NCBI GenBank assembly: GCA_000421065.1
Contig: ATWD01000001.1
Coordinates: 2,410,001-2,474,000, forward strand
Origin: Acidobacteriaceae bacterium TAA 166
Lineage (GTDB): Bacteria; Acidobacteriota; Terriglobia; Terriglobales; Acidobacteriaceae
Reading direction: 5' to 3'
DNA length: 64,000 nucleotides
Below the pieces are notes generated by a model. It was not told the DNA's origin and made no database searches. It saw only the letters and a list, made by a program, of their open reading frames with translations. The position numbers were made by a program, and so were the translations under genes. Shown piece after piece: positions 9,514 through 20,700 of this stretch (positions are counted from its first letter, which is position 1; every line of letters starts with the position of its first letter).

Positions 9514-10719
9514 ATGACACTACGAAGACTGATCTTCTGGCTGCATCTTGTAACCGGACTCACGGTAGGCCTCATCATCGCATCTCTCGCGATCACCGGT
9601 GCCATCATGACGTTTCAGGCGCAGATCATCGATTGGGCAGAACGCGGCTCACACATCACTGCACCGACATCGCAGACTTGCGTCTCGCCGTCCACGATCC
9701 TCACAAACGCAGCGCACCTTCAGAACTCCGCGCCTACCGGCTTAACCCTCTACTCAGACCCGCACCAGCCCGCGGAGGTTGTTCTTGGACAGGACGCCGT
9801 GGTGCTCGTGAATCCCTGTGATGGAAAGGTGATCGGTCCGGGGGCGAACCGGCTCCGTCATTTCTTTCAGGCGACACGCGATCTCCATCGATGGGTTGCA
9901 CTCCGGGGCGTTCGTCACGAGACGCTGCGACAGATCAAGAACGCCGCTGTCCTCGGCTTTTTATTTCTCATTCTCAGTGGCCTCGTCATCTGGTTTCCAC
10001 GGCAACTTACCTGGAAACACCTTCGCCCTGCTGTTCTCTTCCGCGGTGGCCTGCATGGGCGCGCTCGCGAGTGGAACTGGCATAACGTCTTCGGCTTTTG
10101 GATGTCGCTTCCTCTCGCTCTCATTACATTGAGCGGCATCATCATGGCCTACCCTTGGGCGAATAACTTGCTGTATCGAGCTGCGGGGACTCCGCTTCCT
10201 CCAGATCGCGCGGAGATGGCGCCAAAACGTTCGAAACCACTGGCCGCTGATAAATTCAGCACGCTTGATCTTGCGATTCTGAAGGCCATCCATCAGGACA
10301 GCGGGTGGAAGAGCCTTTCGCTGCGTCTTCCCGCAGGCAAAGATCCAAATGTAACCTTCACTCTCGACGAGGGTGAAGGCGGCCGCCCGCAACAGCGAGC
10401 CCAGTTGGTCGTCGCCCGAAAGGACGGCCAGGTAATTCGTTGGGAACCCTTCTCGAAGAATCCTCGTGGTCGCCAATGGAGATTGTATGCCCGCTTCCTT
10501 CACACCGGAGAGCTCTTCGGCATCCCCGGCCGGCTCGTCGCTTTATCCGCGATGATCGGCGCTCTCATGCTGGTTTGGACTGGATGCTCGCTCTCTCTGC
10601 GTCGCTTCGCGTCATGGCGAAGAAGACGGTATGCCCACAGAGGAATCCCCCCTCGAAAAGAGAGTGCCGAAGCCAGAGACGATACGTGTCTGAAGTTTTG
10701 CTGCAGTCCACATTTTTAA
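9514..10719 (+). CDS. PepSY-associated TM helix protein (putative siderophore/iron-uptake reductase)
   Basis: Inner-membrane protein of 401 residues. The ATG at 9514 follows GGAGA at a short distance and starts MTLRRLIFWLHLVTG, which places the first helix at the N-terminus as is usual for this family; a longer frame from 9445 is less likely. Four transmembrane helices are visible (about 8-32, 145-165, 190-215 and 345-365), with conserved His residues in LHLVTG, LHRW, WNWHN and FLHTGE and large periplasmic loops. PepSY-TM proteins are usually encoded next to TonB-dependent siderophore receptors and are thought to help reduce or release iron. The receptor gene follows 117 bp downstream on the same strand. 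Confidence 0.87.
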   Translation: MTLRRLIFWLHLVTGLTVGLIIASLAITGAIMTFQAQIIDWAERGSHITAPTSQTCVSPSTILTNAAHLQNSAPTGLTLYSDPHQPAEVVLGQDAVVLVNPCDGKVIGPGANRLRHFFQATRDLHRWVALRGVRHETLRQIKNAAVLGFLFLILSGLVIWFPRQLTWKHLRPAVLFRGGLHGRAREWNWHNVFGFWMSLPLALITLSGIIMAYPWANNLLYRAAGTPLPPDRAEMAPKRSKPLAADKFSTLDLAILKAIHQDSGWKSLSLRLPAGKDPNVTFTLDEGEGGRPQQRAQLVVARKDGQVIRWEPFSKNPRGRQWRLYARFLHTGELFGIPGRLVALSAMIGALMLVWTGCSLSLRRFASWRRRRYAHRGIPPRKESAEARDDTCLKFCCSPHF

Positions 10720-10836
10720 CTTGAGCGTTTCAGCTGGCGTCTTGTGGCGAAGCCCCACTGAAGCGAGAGATCGATAAACCACGGCTGACGACTGGCTCGC
10801 AAGAGAGCAGCGAGGCCCTCTGCACGAAAGGTACCT

Positions 10837-13203
10837 ATGTCCCGCTCCCTGCTGTTGCTGATCCTAACTGCTGTTCTTTTGCACGCCGGGCAAACTCGTG
10901 CTCAGTCCTCCTGTCCTCCCTCAGACGCCCCTAGGGTTGGGGTATCGGGCGTCGTCTCCGATTCCACAGGCGCGCTCCTTCGAGATGCTCAGGTCACGAT
11001 TACCTGCGGAGGTCTCTCCTTTACCGCAACCACCGACACCACAGGGCGATATATCCTTCAGCTTCCTCCGGGCTCCTATACACTTCTGGTCGCTGCGAAC
11101 GGGTTTACAACAAGGGAACAGGTCTTTCAAGTTCTACCGAATCAAGCAAACCAGCAGGACCTGATCCTGAACGTCGCCCGGCAAAACAGCGTCGTCGAGG
11201 TTCGCGCAGGAGCCCAGGGCTACGAGGTGAGCGAAAGCAATGAGGCTACACGCACCGATACTGCTATTCGAGACATCCCACAAGCCGTCTACGTCATCCC
11301 TCAGCAGCTCCTGCAGGACCAGCAGGTGGTGCGTCTCGCAGATGCCGTCCGCAATGTAAGCGGAGTCACCATCGCTGAGGATGCAGGCGGCCGGCAAGAG
11401 CGGGTAACGATGCGAGGCTTCGTCACAGATACGACCTTTCAGGATGGCTTCCGAAATTCCTCGAACTCAAACGCGACCTTCCCCGACTTCGCGAACGTTC
11501 AACGGGTTGACATTCTCAAGGGCCCCTCCTCCACCGTCTTCGGCCGGCTCGATCCAGGAGGAGTCGTCAATCTCGTCACCAAACAGCCTCTCTCCGAACC
11601 CTATTACAGCGTGACGATGCAGGGCGGTTCGTATCAGTTCCTGCGTCCTGCGGTGGATGCCTCCGGCCCACTCAACGCCAGCAAGTCTCTCCTCTACCGC
11701 TTCATCGCTTCGGGCCAGGATAGCCAGAGCTTTCGCGACTTCAACTTCACGCGGCGCCTCTTCCTCTCCCCCACTCTCACATGGACCCCGTCCCCATCCA
11801 CCAGTCTTCGCCTCTACACGGAGTTTCTCGGCGGCAGCAATCTCAACGACCGTGGACTGATCGCTCTCGGCACCCGTCCCGCCAAACTTCCCATCAGCCG
11901 TTATCTCGCGGACCCGAACCTCGTCTATCCCTATCGCCAGGGCAAGGCCGGCCTGAGCCTCGATCAGGCCATCGGACGAGGATGGACCTTCCGCAGCTAC
12001 GAACGCTCCTCGACTGGTTGGGACAACTACAACTCCAGAATTGCGAACTCGATCGCAAAAGACATGCAGACCGTCACCCTGAACGACCTGCGCACCGATC
12101 AGTACTTCCAGGCCCACTACTGGATCAACGAGGTCACCGGAACCCTCACAACCGGCCCCCTACGGCATACCCTGCTCGCAGGCGCAGAGCTGAACTATGA
12201 GATCTACGACACCAATACAGCTCGCGGCACCAACACCTCAATCCTCAACATCGACCACCCTGATTATGCCGCTCTGCCGCCCCGCGTAATGAAGCTATCC
12301 CGCGTCGATCAATCCCGCGATGGCTACGGCGGAGGCTACGTGCAGGATCAAGTGGCGCTGACCGCCAATCTCAAGATCACCGGCGGCGTGCGCTACGATC
12401 TCGCCAAGATCAAAACCGTCGGATACTTCGTCACCCCCGACTCCTCCAGCCGGGCAGATGCCTGGTCGCCGCGCGTGGGCATCACCTACCAGCCCATTCC
12501 ATCGTTATCCTTCTACGCAACCTTCAACCGCTCCTTCCAGCCCCAGACCGGCACCGACGTCAACGGCGCGCCCTTTATCCCCGAACGGGGCCGCCTGCTC
12601 GAGACCGGCTTCAAATTCGACACCGCCAGTCACCGCATCACCGGAACAGCCTCCGTCTACCAGATCGACCTCACCAACGTCATCACCGCCGACCCCAACA
12701 ATCCGGGCTTCTCGATTCAGCTGGGCCAGCAGCGCAGCCGCGGCGTGGAGTTCAACGCCGTCACCCACCTCACACCGCAATGGGACCTCATTACCGGTTA
12801 CGCTCTCACCAACGCCACCATTCATCAAGACAACACCTACCTTGTCGATAGCCAGCTCCAGTCCGTGCCGCGTCACACCGGAAACCTCTGGACGCGCTAC
12901 AACCAGAGGCGCGGCTGGCTAGCCGGAGCAGGGATCGGCGCAGGAGTCACCGGCGTAAGCAACATGCAGGGACAGCTCATCACGCAGGCCGCCCCCAACA
13001 CTTTTTATCTCGTCCCAGGCTGGGCTCGATTGGATGCCGGCCTCTCTTATGAACGCCCCAGCGACGGACGCTGGAAGTACCGCTTTGCCCTCAACGCAAA
13101 CAATCTGCTCGACCGGCGCTACTTCTCAGGAGCCAGCGGACGTTTTGCCGTCTATCCGGGAAGCCCGCGCAACCTCATCGCCTCATTGCAACTGACGCGT
13201 TAG
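10837..13203 (+). CDS. TonB-dependent siderophore receptor
   Basis: Outer membrane receptor of 788 residues. Signal peptide to about ARA/QS (residue 23), an N-terminal carboxypeptidase-regulatory-like domain (about 30-115), then a plug with the siderophore-receptor signatures DIPQAVYVIPQQLLQDQQ, RMRGF-like VTMRGFVTD and VDILKGPSSTVFGRLDPGG, then a 22-strand-type barrel ending in LIASLQLTR. This size and plug type fit FhuA/FpvA-like ferric siderophore receptors, unlike the much larger Oar-like receptors elsewhere in the window. It is probably co-transcribed with the PepSY-TM gene. The siderophore cannot be named. Confidence 0.9.
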   Translation: MSRSLLLLILTAVLLHAGQTRAQSSCPPSDAPRVGVSGVVSDSTGALLRDAQVTITCGGLSFTATTDTTGRYILQLPPGSYTLLVAANGFTTREQVFQVLPNQANQQDLILNVARQNSVVEVRAGAQGYEVSESNEATRTDTAIRDIPQAVYVIPQQLLQDQQVVRLADAVRNVSGVTIAEDAGGRQERVTMRGFVTDTTFQDGFRNSSNSNATFPDFANVQRVDILKGPSSTVFGRLDPGGVVNLVTKQPLSEPYYSVTMQGGSYQFLRPAVDASGPLNASKSLLYRFIASGQDSQSFRDFNFTRRLFLSPTLTWTPSPSTSLRLYTEFLGGSNLNDRGLIALGTRPAKLPISRYLADPNLVYPYRQGKAGLSLDQAIGRGWTFRSYERSSTGWDNYNSRIANSIAKDMQTVTLNDLRTDQYFQAHYWINEVTGTLTTGPLRHTLLAGAELNYEIYDTNTARGTNTSILNIDHPDYAALPPRVMKLSRVDQSRDGYGGGYVQDQVALTANLKITGGVRYDLAKIKTVGYFVTPDSSSRADAWSPRVGITYQPIPSLSFYATFNRSFQPQTGTDVNGAPFIPERGRLLETGFKFDTASHRITGTASVYQIDLTNVITADPNNPGFSIQLGQQRSRGVEFNAVTHLTPQWDLITGYALTNATIHQDNTYLVDSQLQSVPRHTGNLWTRYNQRRGWLAGAGIGAGVTGVSNMQGQLITQAAPNTFYLVPGWARLDAGLSYERPSDGRWKYRFALNANNLLDRRYFSGASGRFAVYPGSPRNLIASLQLTR

Positions 13204-13600
13204 AACGTATCGGCCTATTTCCCTTACCCATCGCTTTGCCGTTTAGCTCTTTCATTTAATCTTTAGAGTGTACTCCTGACCGGAGAGCCACCTCGGCAAA
13301 ATCATCGAAGGTCTCATAAACACCCGTCGCCAAGCTCGCCATAGCCGCAGAGTGGCCCAGAATTCCGCGATTCCCCACCTGTGTGCAGAAGGGTCTCCTG
13401 CGGCGATCAGCTCATTCATCAGGTGAAGATTCATGAAATGCCCTGACCCCACTCAGGTACCATCCTGAGCGAAGCGACCGCAGGGAGCGCCGTCGGAGGA
13501 TCTGCGTTTCTCCTCCCCGCCACAAGGCCCCAGGCAATGCCGAAGCACAACGCCGTCTCCCCCTCTGAAAATCCACCTCTTCGGTAATATTAACTACGCC
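13204..13600. other. Intergenic region upstream of htpG
   Basis: This gap of 397 bp holds one copy of the short SPR repeat (13456-13510). I found no gene and no clear terminator after the siderophore receptor. No CIRCE inverted repeat is visible upstream of htpG. A GGTAATATTAA stretch just before the htpG start may be part of its promoter. Confidence 0.4.
13456..13510. repeat. SPR short interspersed repeat, copy a
   Basis: Contains CATCCTGAGCGAAGCGACC followed by a purine-rich stretch and GGAGGATCTGCGTTT. It matches copies at 25745 and 35266. The ends ATCCT and AGGAT are complementary, so the unit can form an imperfect hairpin. Similar sequences are, from memory, widespread between genes in acidobacteria and some other phyla; I cannot check this here. 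Confidence 0.7.
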
Positions 13601-15478
<1,878 letters not shown>

Positions 15479-15499
15479 TACAACCCGGCCGTACAGACG

Positions 15500-15689
15500 A
15501 TGGCCTGCCGGCCGGGCCCACTACGCATGGGGCCGTCACTTTGTGACGCGTGTACTCTCTTCGGGGTCGGCTCCCGTTGGTCGCTTACGAGGATCTTTTG
15601 CGCCGAACCGAAGGGAGGCCCACGGCGAAGCCGACATACGCGTCACGAAGTGACCGCCCCACGCGCAGTGGGCCCCGCGCGGCAGCGCC
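15500..15689. repeat. Long hairpin element LHE-1
   Basis: A 190 bp nested inverted repeat starting ATGGCCTGCCGGCCGGGCCC (end type A) and finishing in GGGCCCCGCGCGGCAGCGCC (end type B). Inner arms carry GTCACTTTGTGACGCG and its complement CGCGTCACGAAGTGAC, each itself palindromic. The core is in the forward orientation (CCCGTTGGTCGC then CCGAACCGAAGGGAGG). It begins 21 nt after the htpG stop and separates htpG from the convergent alkyltransferase gene. The remaining bases to 15871 hold no gene that I can support. Confidence 0.9.
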
Positions 15690-15871
15690 CAGCTCTGCGC
15701 CTTCGAAGCATCGATCGCGTCACCGACATTTGGAGTGATATTGCCCCTATCGAAGTTTCCATCGGCAACAACGAGCCCACGGCAGTCGTGCTGCCGGAAT
15801 CGATCTGCCACGACTGCGTTGCCGGACGCTGAGTGCTCCCCGGCAGCATCGCCTGGGCCTTACATCGAAGG

Positions 15872-16381
15872 CTAAGACCGTAGAGAGAACAAGCTCACCT
15901 GCTCCAGCCGCAACAGATGCGCCTTTGCATCCAGCCCGCCGGCAAACCCAGTCAGCTTCCCCGATGCCCCGATCACACGATGACAGGGAACGACGATGGA
16001 CACAGGGTTCCGGCCATTGGCCGCTCCCACGGCCCGCACAGCATTCGGGTCTCCCAACTGCTTCGCAATTTGTCCGTAGGTCTTCGTCTCACCGTAAGAA
16101 ATAGCCAGAAGAGCCTCCCATACACTCTGCTGAAACGCAGTTCCTCTCAGATCGAGCGGCAGTGAAAACTCTCTGCGCTCTCCCGCAAAGTACTCCTGTA
16201 GCTGCTCCTCCGCGGCGTCGAGTATCTTGCTCTTCCCATCCTCGATAAGGTCAAAGTCCTCCGGCAGCCGCACCCTGTGCGGGCTATCGTTGTGCCAAAG
16301 AATGGCAGCCAGCCCCTTCGCGCTCGCCATCAGCTTGAGCCGCCCAACCGGCGAATCCACAAACCGATAGATCAGACTCAT
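15872..16381 (-). CDS. ogt: Methylated-DNA--[protein]-cysteine S-methyltransferase
   Basis: Repairs O6-alkylguanine by transferring the alkyl group irreversibly to its own cysteine. The protein has 169 residues, normal for Ogt. The active-site motif PCHRV is intact with the acceptor Cys at 133 and the following Gly-rich FAGGLDAKAHLLRLE. The helix-turn-helix region is visible in ISYGETKTYGQIAKQLG, and NGRNP precedes the active site as expected. The N-terminal RNase-H-like domain is short and has no Ada-type metal-binding cysteines, so this is an Ogt rather than an Ada protein. The start at 16381 has no overlap with neighbours. Repeats LHE-1 and LHE-2 flank the gene. Confidence 0.95.
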   Translation of the reverse strand: MSLIYRFVDSPVGRLKLMASAKGLAAILWHNDSPHRVRLPEDFDLIEDGKSKILDAAEEQLQEYFAGERREFSLPLDLRGTAFQQSVWEALLAISYGETKTYGQIAKQLGDPNAVRAVGAANGRNPVSIVVPCHRVIGASGKLTGFAGGLDAKAHLLRLEQVSLFSLRS

Positions 16382-16452
16382 CCTCCCTCCCCTTCCGATC
16401 TCGCCCCAAACTCAATGAGACACCCTGAAATCGACCCTCCGCAACCCCTCCA

Positions 16453-16697
16453 GGGCGTATCGACCTATCCTTTTTTTGGTGAAGCAAGGCGCTGCTGGTC
16501 GGGCCCACTGCGCGTGGGGCGGTCACTTCGTGACGCGTGTATTCCCTTCGGGGTGGGCTCCCGTTGGTCGCTTGCGAAGATCTTTTGCGCCGAACCGAAG
16601 GGAGGCCCCAAGGCGAAGCCGGTATACGCGTCACGAAGTGACCGCCCCACGCGCAGTGGGCCCGGCCGGCAGGCCATTTGAATCTATCGATACGCCC
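16453..16697. repeat. 12-bp inverted repeat flanking LHE-2
   Basis: AGGGCGTATCGA at 16452-16463 and its exact complement TCGATACGCCCT at 16687-16698 lie outside both ends of LHE-2. The right arm overlaps the stop codon of the esterase gene. It extends the hairpin potential of LHE-2 beyond the shared element, or it is the pre-existing terminator stem into which the element was inserted. Confidence 0.65.
16488..16677. repeat. Long hairpin element LHE-2
   Basis: A 190 bp element with end type B on the left (GGCGCTGCTGGTCGGGCCC) and type A on the right (GGCCCGGCCGGCAGGCCAT), forward core with GCGAAGATCTTTTGCGCC at the apex, and near-perfect inner arms. It starts about 100 bp upstream of the ogt start codon and ends 19 nt after the stop of the minus-strand esterase gene. 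It fills most of the gap 16382-16696, which holds no gene. Confidence 0.9.
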
Positions 16698-17548
16698 TAA
16701 GGAGTCGACGATGCCGGATTCAAATAAGAGACCAGCGGCGAGTGAGCCGCTTTCAGCGCATCCACAACCGCCTCGGCGTTCAGCTCCGCCCCTTCGGCGC
16801 TGGTATGAGTATGGTCCTTGGGAAAGAGCAGAGCCGTCTTCTGCTGCCCCATCGCCTCAAACCGGTCCGCGGCGATGCTGCCCATGTCGACCAGGGGCAC
16901 ATGCTGTTCGCCGGCCAGTTGGCGCAGCTCCGCGTCATATCCCATATCCCGCTCGATCCTTCCATTCGCCCAGATGTTGCGGACCGTCAGCGTCAAAAGG
17001 ACCGGCTGAGCGCCCTTTGCCCGCGCCTCCGCGATGTATTGGCGGAGATACCATCCATAGGTGTGGACTGTCTCATGCTCCCCGTTCGGCAGAACCACCT
17101 CCTTCGACTCCTCGCCAAGCCCCTTGAGGGTTCCCCTGGGCTTGGCGCCGTCCAGGTCGCCGCCGTCGTTATGGCCCATCTGGATCAGCACAGAATCCCC
17201 GGCCTTCATCTCGGCCAGAACCGCATCCCATGCCCCCTCTTTCCTGTAGGTGCGGCTGCTGCGTCCGGCCCGCGCGCGATTGGCGACATTGATCCGGCCG
17301 GTGTCGAAGAAATGCGCAAAGTGATCCCCCCACCCCAGATCCGCCTGATTGCGTGCCGTGGAATCCCCCACGATAAAGACCGTAGGCAGCTTCGGATTAA
17401 GAGGAGCGTTCTGTTGCGTCGTCGGAGGTTGTTGCTGAGGGGTCTCCGGCGGGCGCAGGTCTGGAGCTTGCCCCCACAGCAGGCCGCCCCATAAAAGGAC
17501 GGTTACGAAGGATGGCGCGAGAGAGCGCCGCAAATCCGTCAGGCTCAT
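16697..17548 (-). CDS. SGNH hydrolase, rhamnogalacturonan acetylesterase-like
   Basis: Secreted esterase predicted to remove acetyl groups from pectic rhamnogalacturonan or a similar polysaccharide; 283 residues from the ATG at 17548. That start puts a basic region and hydrophobic core (LAPSFVTVLLWGGLLWGQA) at the N-terminus as a signal peptide; frames from 17599 or a TTG at 17671 would add 17-41 residues and lack a ribosome binding site too. The family blocks are present: GDSTARNQ (block I, nucleophile Ser), an Arg/Gly-rich block II (NRARAGRSSRTY), GHNDGG (block III) and a C-terminal DHTHTSAEGAEL with the catalytic Asp/His. It is divergent from a large receptor gene and belongs to the carbohydrate region. 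Confidence 0.88.
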   Translation of the reverse strand: MSLTDLRRSLAPSFVTVLLWGGLLWGQAPDLRPPETPQQQPPTTQQNAPLNPKLPTVFIVGDSTARNQADLGWGDHFAHFFDTGRINVANRARAGRSSRTYRKEGAWDAVLAEMKAGDSVLIQMGHNDGGDLDGAKPRGTLKGLGEESKEVVLPNGEHETVHTYGWYLRQYIAEARAKGAQPVLLTLTVRNIWANGRIERDMGYDAELRQLAGEQHVPLVDMGSIAADRFEAMGQQKTALLFPKDHTHTSAEGAELNAEAVVDALKAAHSPLVSYLNPASSTP

Positions 17549-17696
17549 ACGAACGGCAGAAAGAATCGGTCTGGGATGATTCAGGCTCCGTATTGTCATG
17601 AAAAATATTGCCTTTCCGAGCGTCCCGGCGGCGCTCCCTGCGATGTTCTCATCGAAAATACGGCGTTTCAATGCAAAGATGGAAATGATTTACCTA

Positions 17697-17725
17697 TTGA
17701 CTATTGTGCGCGCACGCAGTTATTG
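17697..17725 (+). promoter_or_regulatory. Possible promoter of the second Oar-like receptor, with a 10-bp palindrome
   Basis: TTGACT (17697-17702), a 17 bp spacer and TTATTG (17720-17725) form a weak sigma-70-type promoter about 60 nt before the receptor start. The spacer includes the perfect palindrome GTGCGCGCAC (17706-17715), which could be a regulator site between the esterase and receptor genes. Confidence 0.35.
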
Positions 17726-17787
17726 TCTCCCAGCAGTCCCCCCTGGCTGGACACCAGTCTTTATTGGCTTCACTTTTTTGGAGGAAT

Positions 17788-20700
17788 ATGTACGGAGTCG
17801 GTCCCTCGTCCCAGTCCACCGTTGAAAAGCTGAAAGGTCTCCCCTCCCGGTCGATCCTACTGCTTTTGCTGACGCTCATCCTTCCTCTCACCCCGTGCAT
17901 GCAAGCCCAGACAGGCGGCGAAGGCGGCATCCAGGGAACCGTCACCGATTCCACTGGAGCCGTCATCCCCAATGCAGCCATTACCATCACCAATACCGCC
18001 ACGGGCGTGACGACCAACACCCAGACCACCGGCAGCGGTCTGTTCTCGATCTCTCCCATCATCCCCGGCATCTATACCGTCACCGCCAAGGCCGAGGGCT
18101 TCGGCACGGTCAACCAGCAGAACCTCGTGGTCAATGCCCTGAAGCTCACCGCATTGAACCTGACCCTCTCGACCGGCACCTCCTCGCAGGAGGTCACCGT
18201 CAGCGCCGCGCCGCCTCCGCTCGAGACCACCAACGCTACCCTGGGCAGCACCCTCGAAAACTCCACCTACTCCAATCTCCCCCTCCAGATGAGCGGCCAG
18301 CAGCGTGACCCCACCGCCTTCGCCACCCTCACCCCCGGAACCCAGAGCGGAGCCCGCGCCCCCATCATCGGTGGAACCGGAAACTACCTCGCCGCCGTCT
18401 ACGTCGACGGTATCCCCGTCACCACCGTCAATCAGCAGGGTGACAACCGCGTCGTTGCCAACGCCCTTCCCGTCGAGTCCATCGACCAGTTCCAGGTCGT
18501 CACCAGCTCTCCTGACGCCGAGTACCAGGGCGCCGGTCTCATCAACTTCACCCTCAAGTCCGGTGGAGACAAGTACCACGGCTCCCTCAACGCCTACGTC
18601 CGCGCCCGCGCCTTCGACGCCTGGAGCTACGCCTCGAAGACTGCAACCACCGTCCTTCCGGACGGAAGCGTCGGTCCCCCGGTCAAGCCTGACGAGCACC
18701 AGAACGAGCTGGTCGCCTCCGCCGGCGGCCCCATCCCCTTCACCCGCAAGCGCGGCTTCGTCTGGTTCACCTACGACCGCTACCACGGACGCAACGGCAT
18801 CAACCCCAACTTCCTGACCATTCCGACCGCGAAGATGAGGCAGGGCAACTTCAGCGAGCTGCAGGTTCCCATCTACGATCCAACCACGAATGGAAGCTGC
18901 ACCGCCGTCGGTCAGACGAGCGTCTGCCGCCAGCCCTTCGCCGGAAACGTTATCCCCACCTCGTATCTGTCGCCGATCGCTCTCCAGATGCAGAGCTTCC
19001 TGCCGAGCAACTACGCCAATCAAGATACCGTCAACAACTACTTCGGCGGCGTTCCCTCGGGATACGACAACTGGGAGATCGCAGGGCGCGCGGACTACGA
19101 CCTCACCTCGCGCCAGCGAATCTCCTACGTCCTCGCCTATGGCGTGCGCAAGAACGTTCCCTTCACCGTGGGCGGCAACCCCGCCGGCGTCGTTCTTCCT
19201 GAGCCCTACACCTCCGGCGCGCACGCCACCGTCACCCCCGTCGTGACCGACGTCGAACACGCCTGGCAGATCTCCGATCACATCACCAACCAGCTCAAGT
19301 TCGGATTCAATCGCTTCGGCCAGCCGCAGCAGAACCTCACCGAAAACGTCTCGCCCTATCGCGCGACCGATCTCGGGATCACCGGCCTTCCCGACGGTCA
19401 GGCAGCCAACGAGTTCCCCGGAACCAGCTTCACTGGAACCACTGCCAATCCCACCGTCATCACCACCTGGATCGGATCGTCGAACGCCAGCGGAGGCTCC
19501 ACCGCCAGCGCCCAGCCAACCACCAGCACCGTTCCCAATACCTACACCCTGCTCGATAACCTGCTCTGGACCAAAGGCAGCCACAGCTTCACCTTCGGCT
19601 TTACCACTCAGTGGCTGCAGGACAACGTCGCCGCGCAGATTGGACCCTCGGGAATCTATCAGCTGAACTTCTCGGCGAACTCGACCGCGGCCATCGTCGG
19701 CGGCACCGTCTCTCCCAACGCGGCCATCGGCGCGAACAGCCCGGGACCCAGCGGATTCTCCTATGCCAGCTACCTGCTCGGCGCTGCCAGCCAGTCGACC
19801 GTCGGTCTCCAGGCCGTCTCCGAGGTCGGAGGACGCTACCACGACATCTCGCCCTACGTGGCCGACGTTTGGCGCGTCAACTCGAAGCTCACCGTCAATC
19901 TCGGCCTTCGCTGGGACTACTTCTCTCCCTACCACGAGGTCCAGGACCGCTGGAGCTTCCTCAATCCCAACATCCAGAACCCCATCACCGGCAATCTGGG
20001 AGCGCTTCAGTTCGCCGGCAATCACGGTGGACCCGGCGTCAGCTGCAACTGCCGCACCCCGGTCCAGACCTACTGGAAGAACTTCGGTCCCCGCGTAAGC
20101 TTCGCCTACTCCGTCAGCCCCACCACCGTCATCCGCGGAGGCTACGGCCTTCTCTACTCCCTCGGCGGCGGCGTCGGCGGCCGTAACGGCGCCGGAACCG
20201 GAACCGGGCAGATCGGCTTCAACACCAACGCCGTCACCCCGAACGAAAACACCGCAACCTCCCAGGGACCCATCGGACCCTCCTACTACCTCAACAATAG
20301 CGCCTACTTCCAGGGTGCCGGCCTTGCGAACACCTCCTTTGGCGGTCCCGGCTACGCTCTCCCTGCCCTTCCACAACAGAACGTCGCCGCGCAGGGCCTC
20401 CTCACCAGCTACTTCGGAGCTACCGGCTCGACCGGATCGGGACCGTCCTTCGCCGACCCTCGTCTCTCTGGGCGCGCGCCTGAGTTCAACCTCTGGAACT
20501 TCGGCATGCAGCAAGCGCTCACCAACAACCTCACCCTGACCCTGAACTACGCCGGAACCTCCAGCCACTTCCTCGTCACCGGAGGCTCCAACGCCCGCGG
20601 CTACTGGGCCGATCAGCTCGACCCCAAGTACCTGGTCGCGTTGGCGGCCGTGCCCGACTCCACTGGCAGACAATCGGTCCTCAACCAGCCCGCCACCCCC

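Noticed and set aside
8837..13600. Fur box or riboswitch controlling the siderophore receptor
   Set aside because: Looked for a 19 bp Fur-type palindrome and conserved riboswitch cores; nothing convincing was found.
15500..15832. Open frames through LHE-1 and other repeats read as small genes
   Set aside because: They translate the repeat itself and recur with every copy (ASRSDRPTRSGP-like peptides), without ribosome binding sites or codon bias.
17549..17671. Longer N-terminus of the SGNH esterase from a TTG at 17671
   Set aside because: It would place a charged stretch before the signal peptide and has no ribosome binding site; the ATG at 17548 fits export better.
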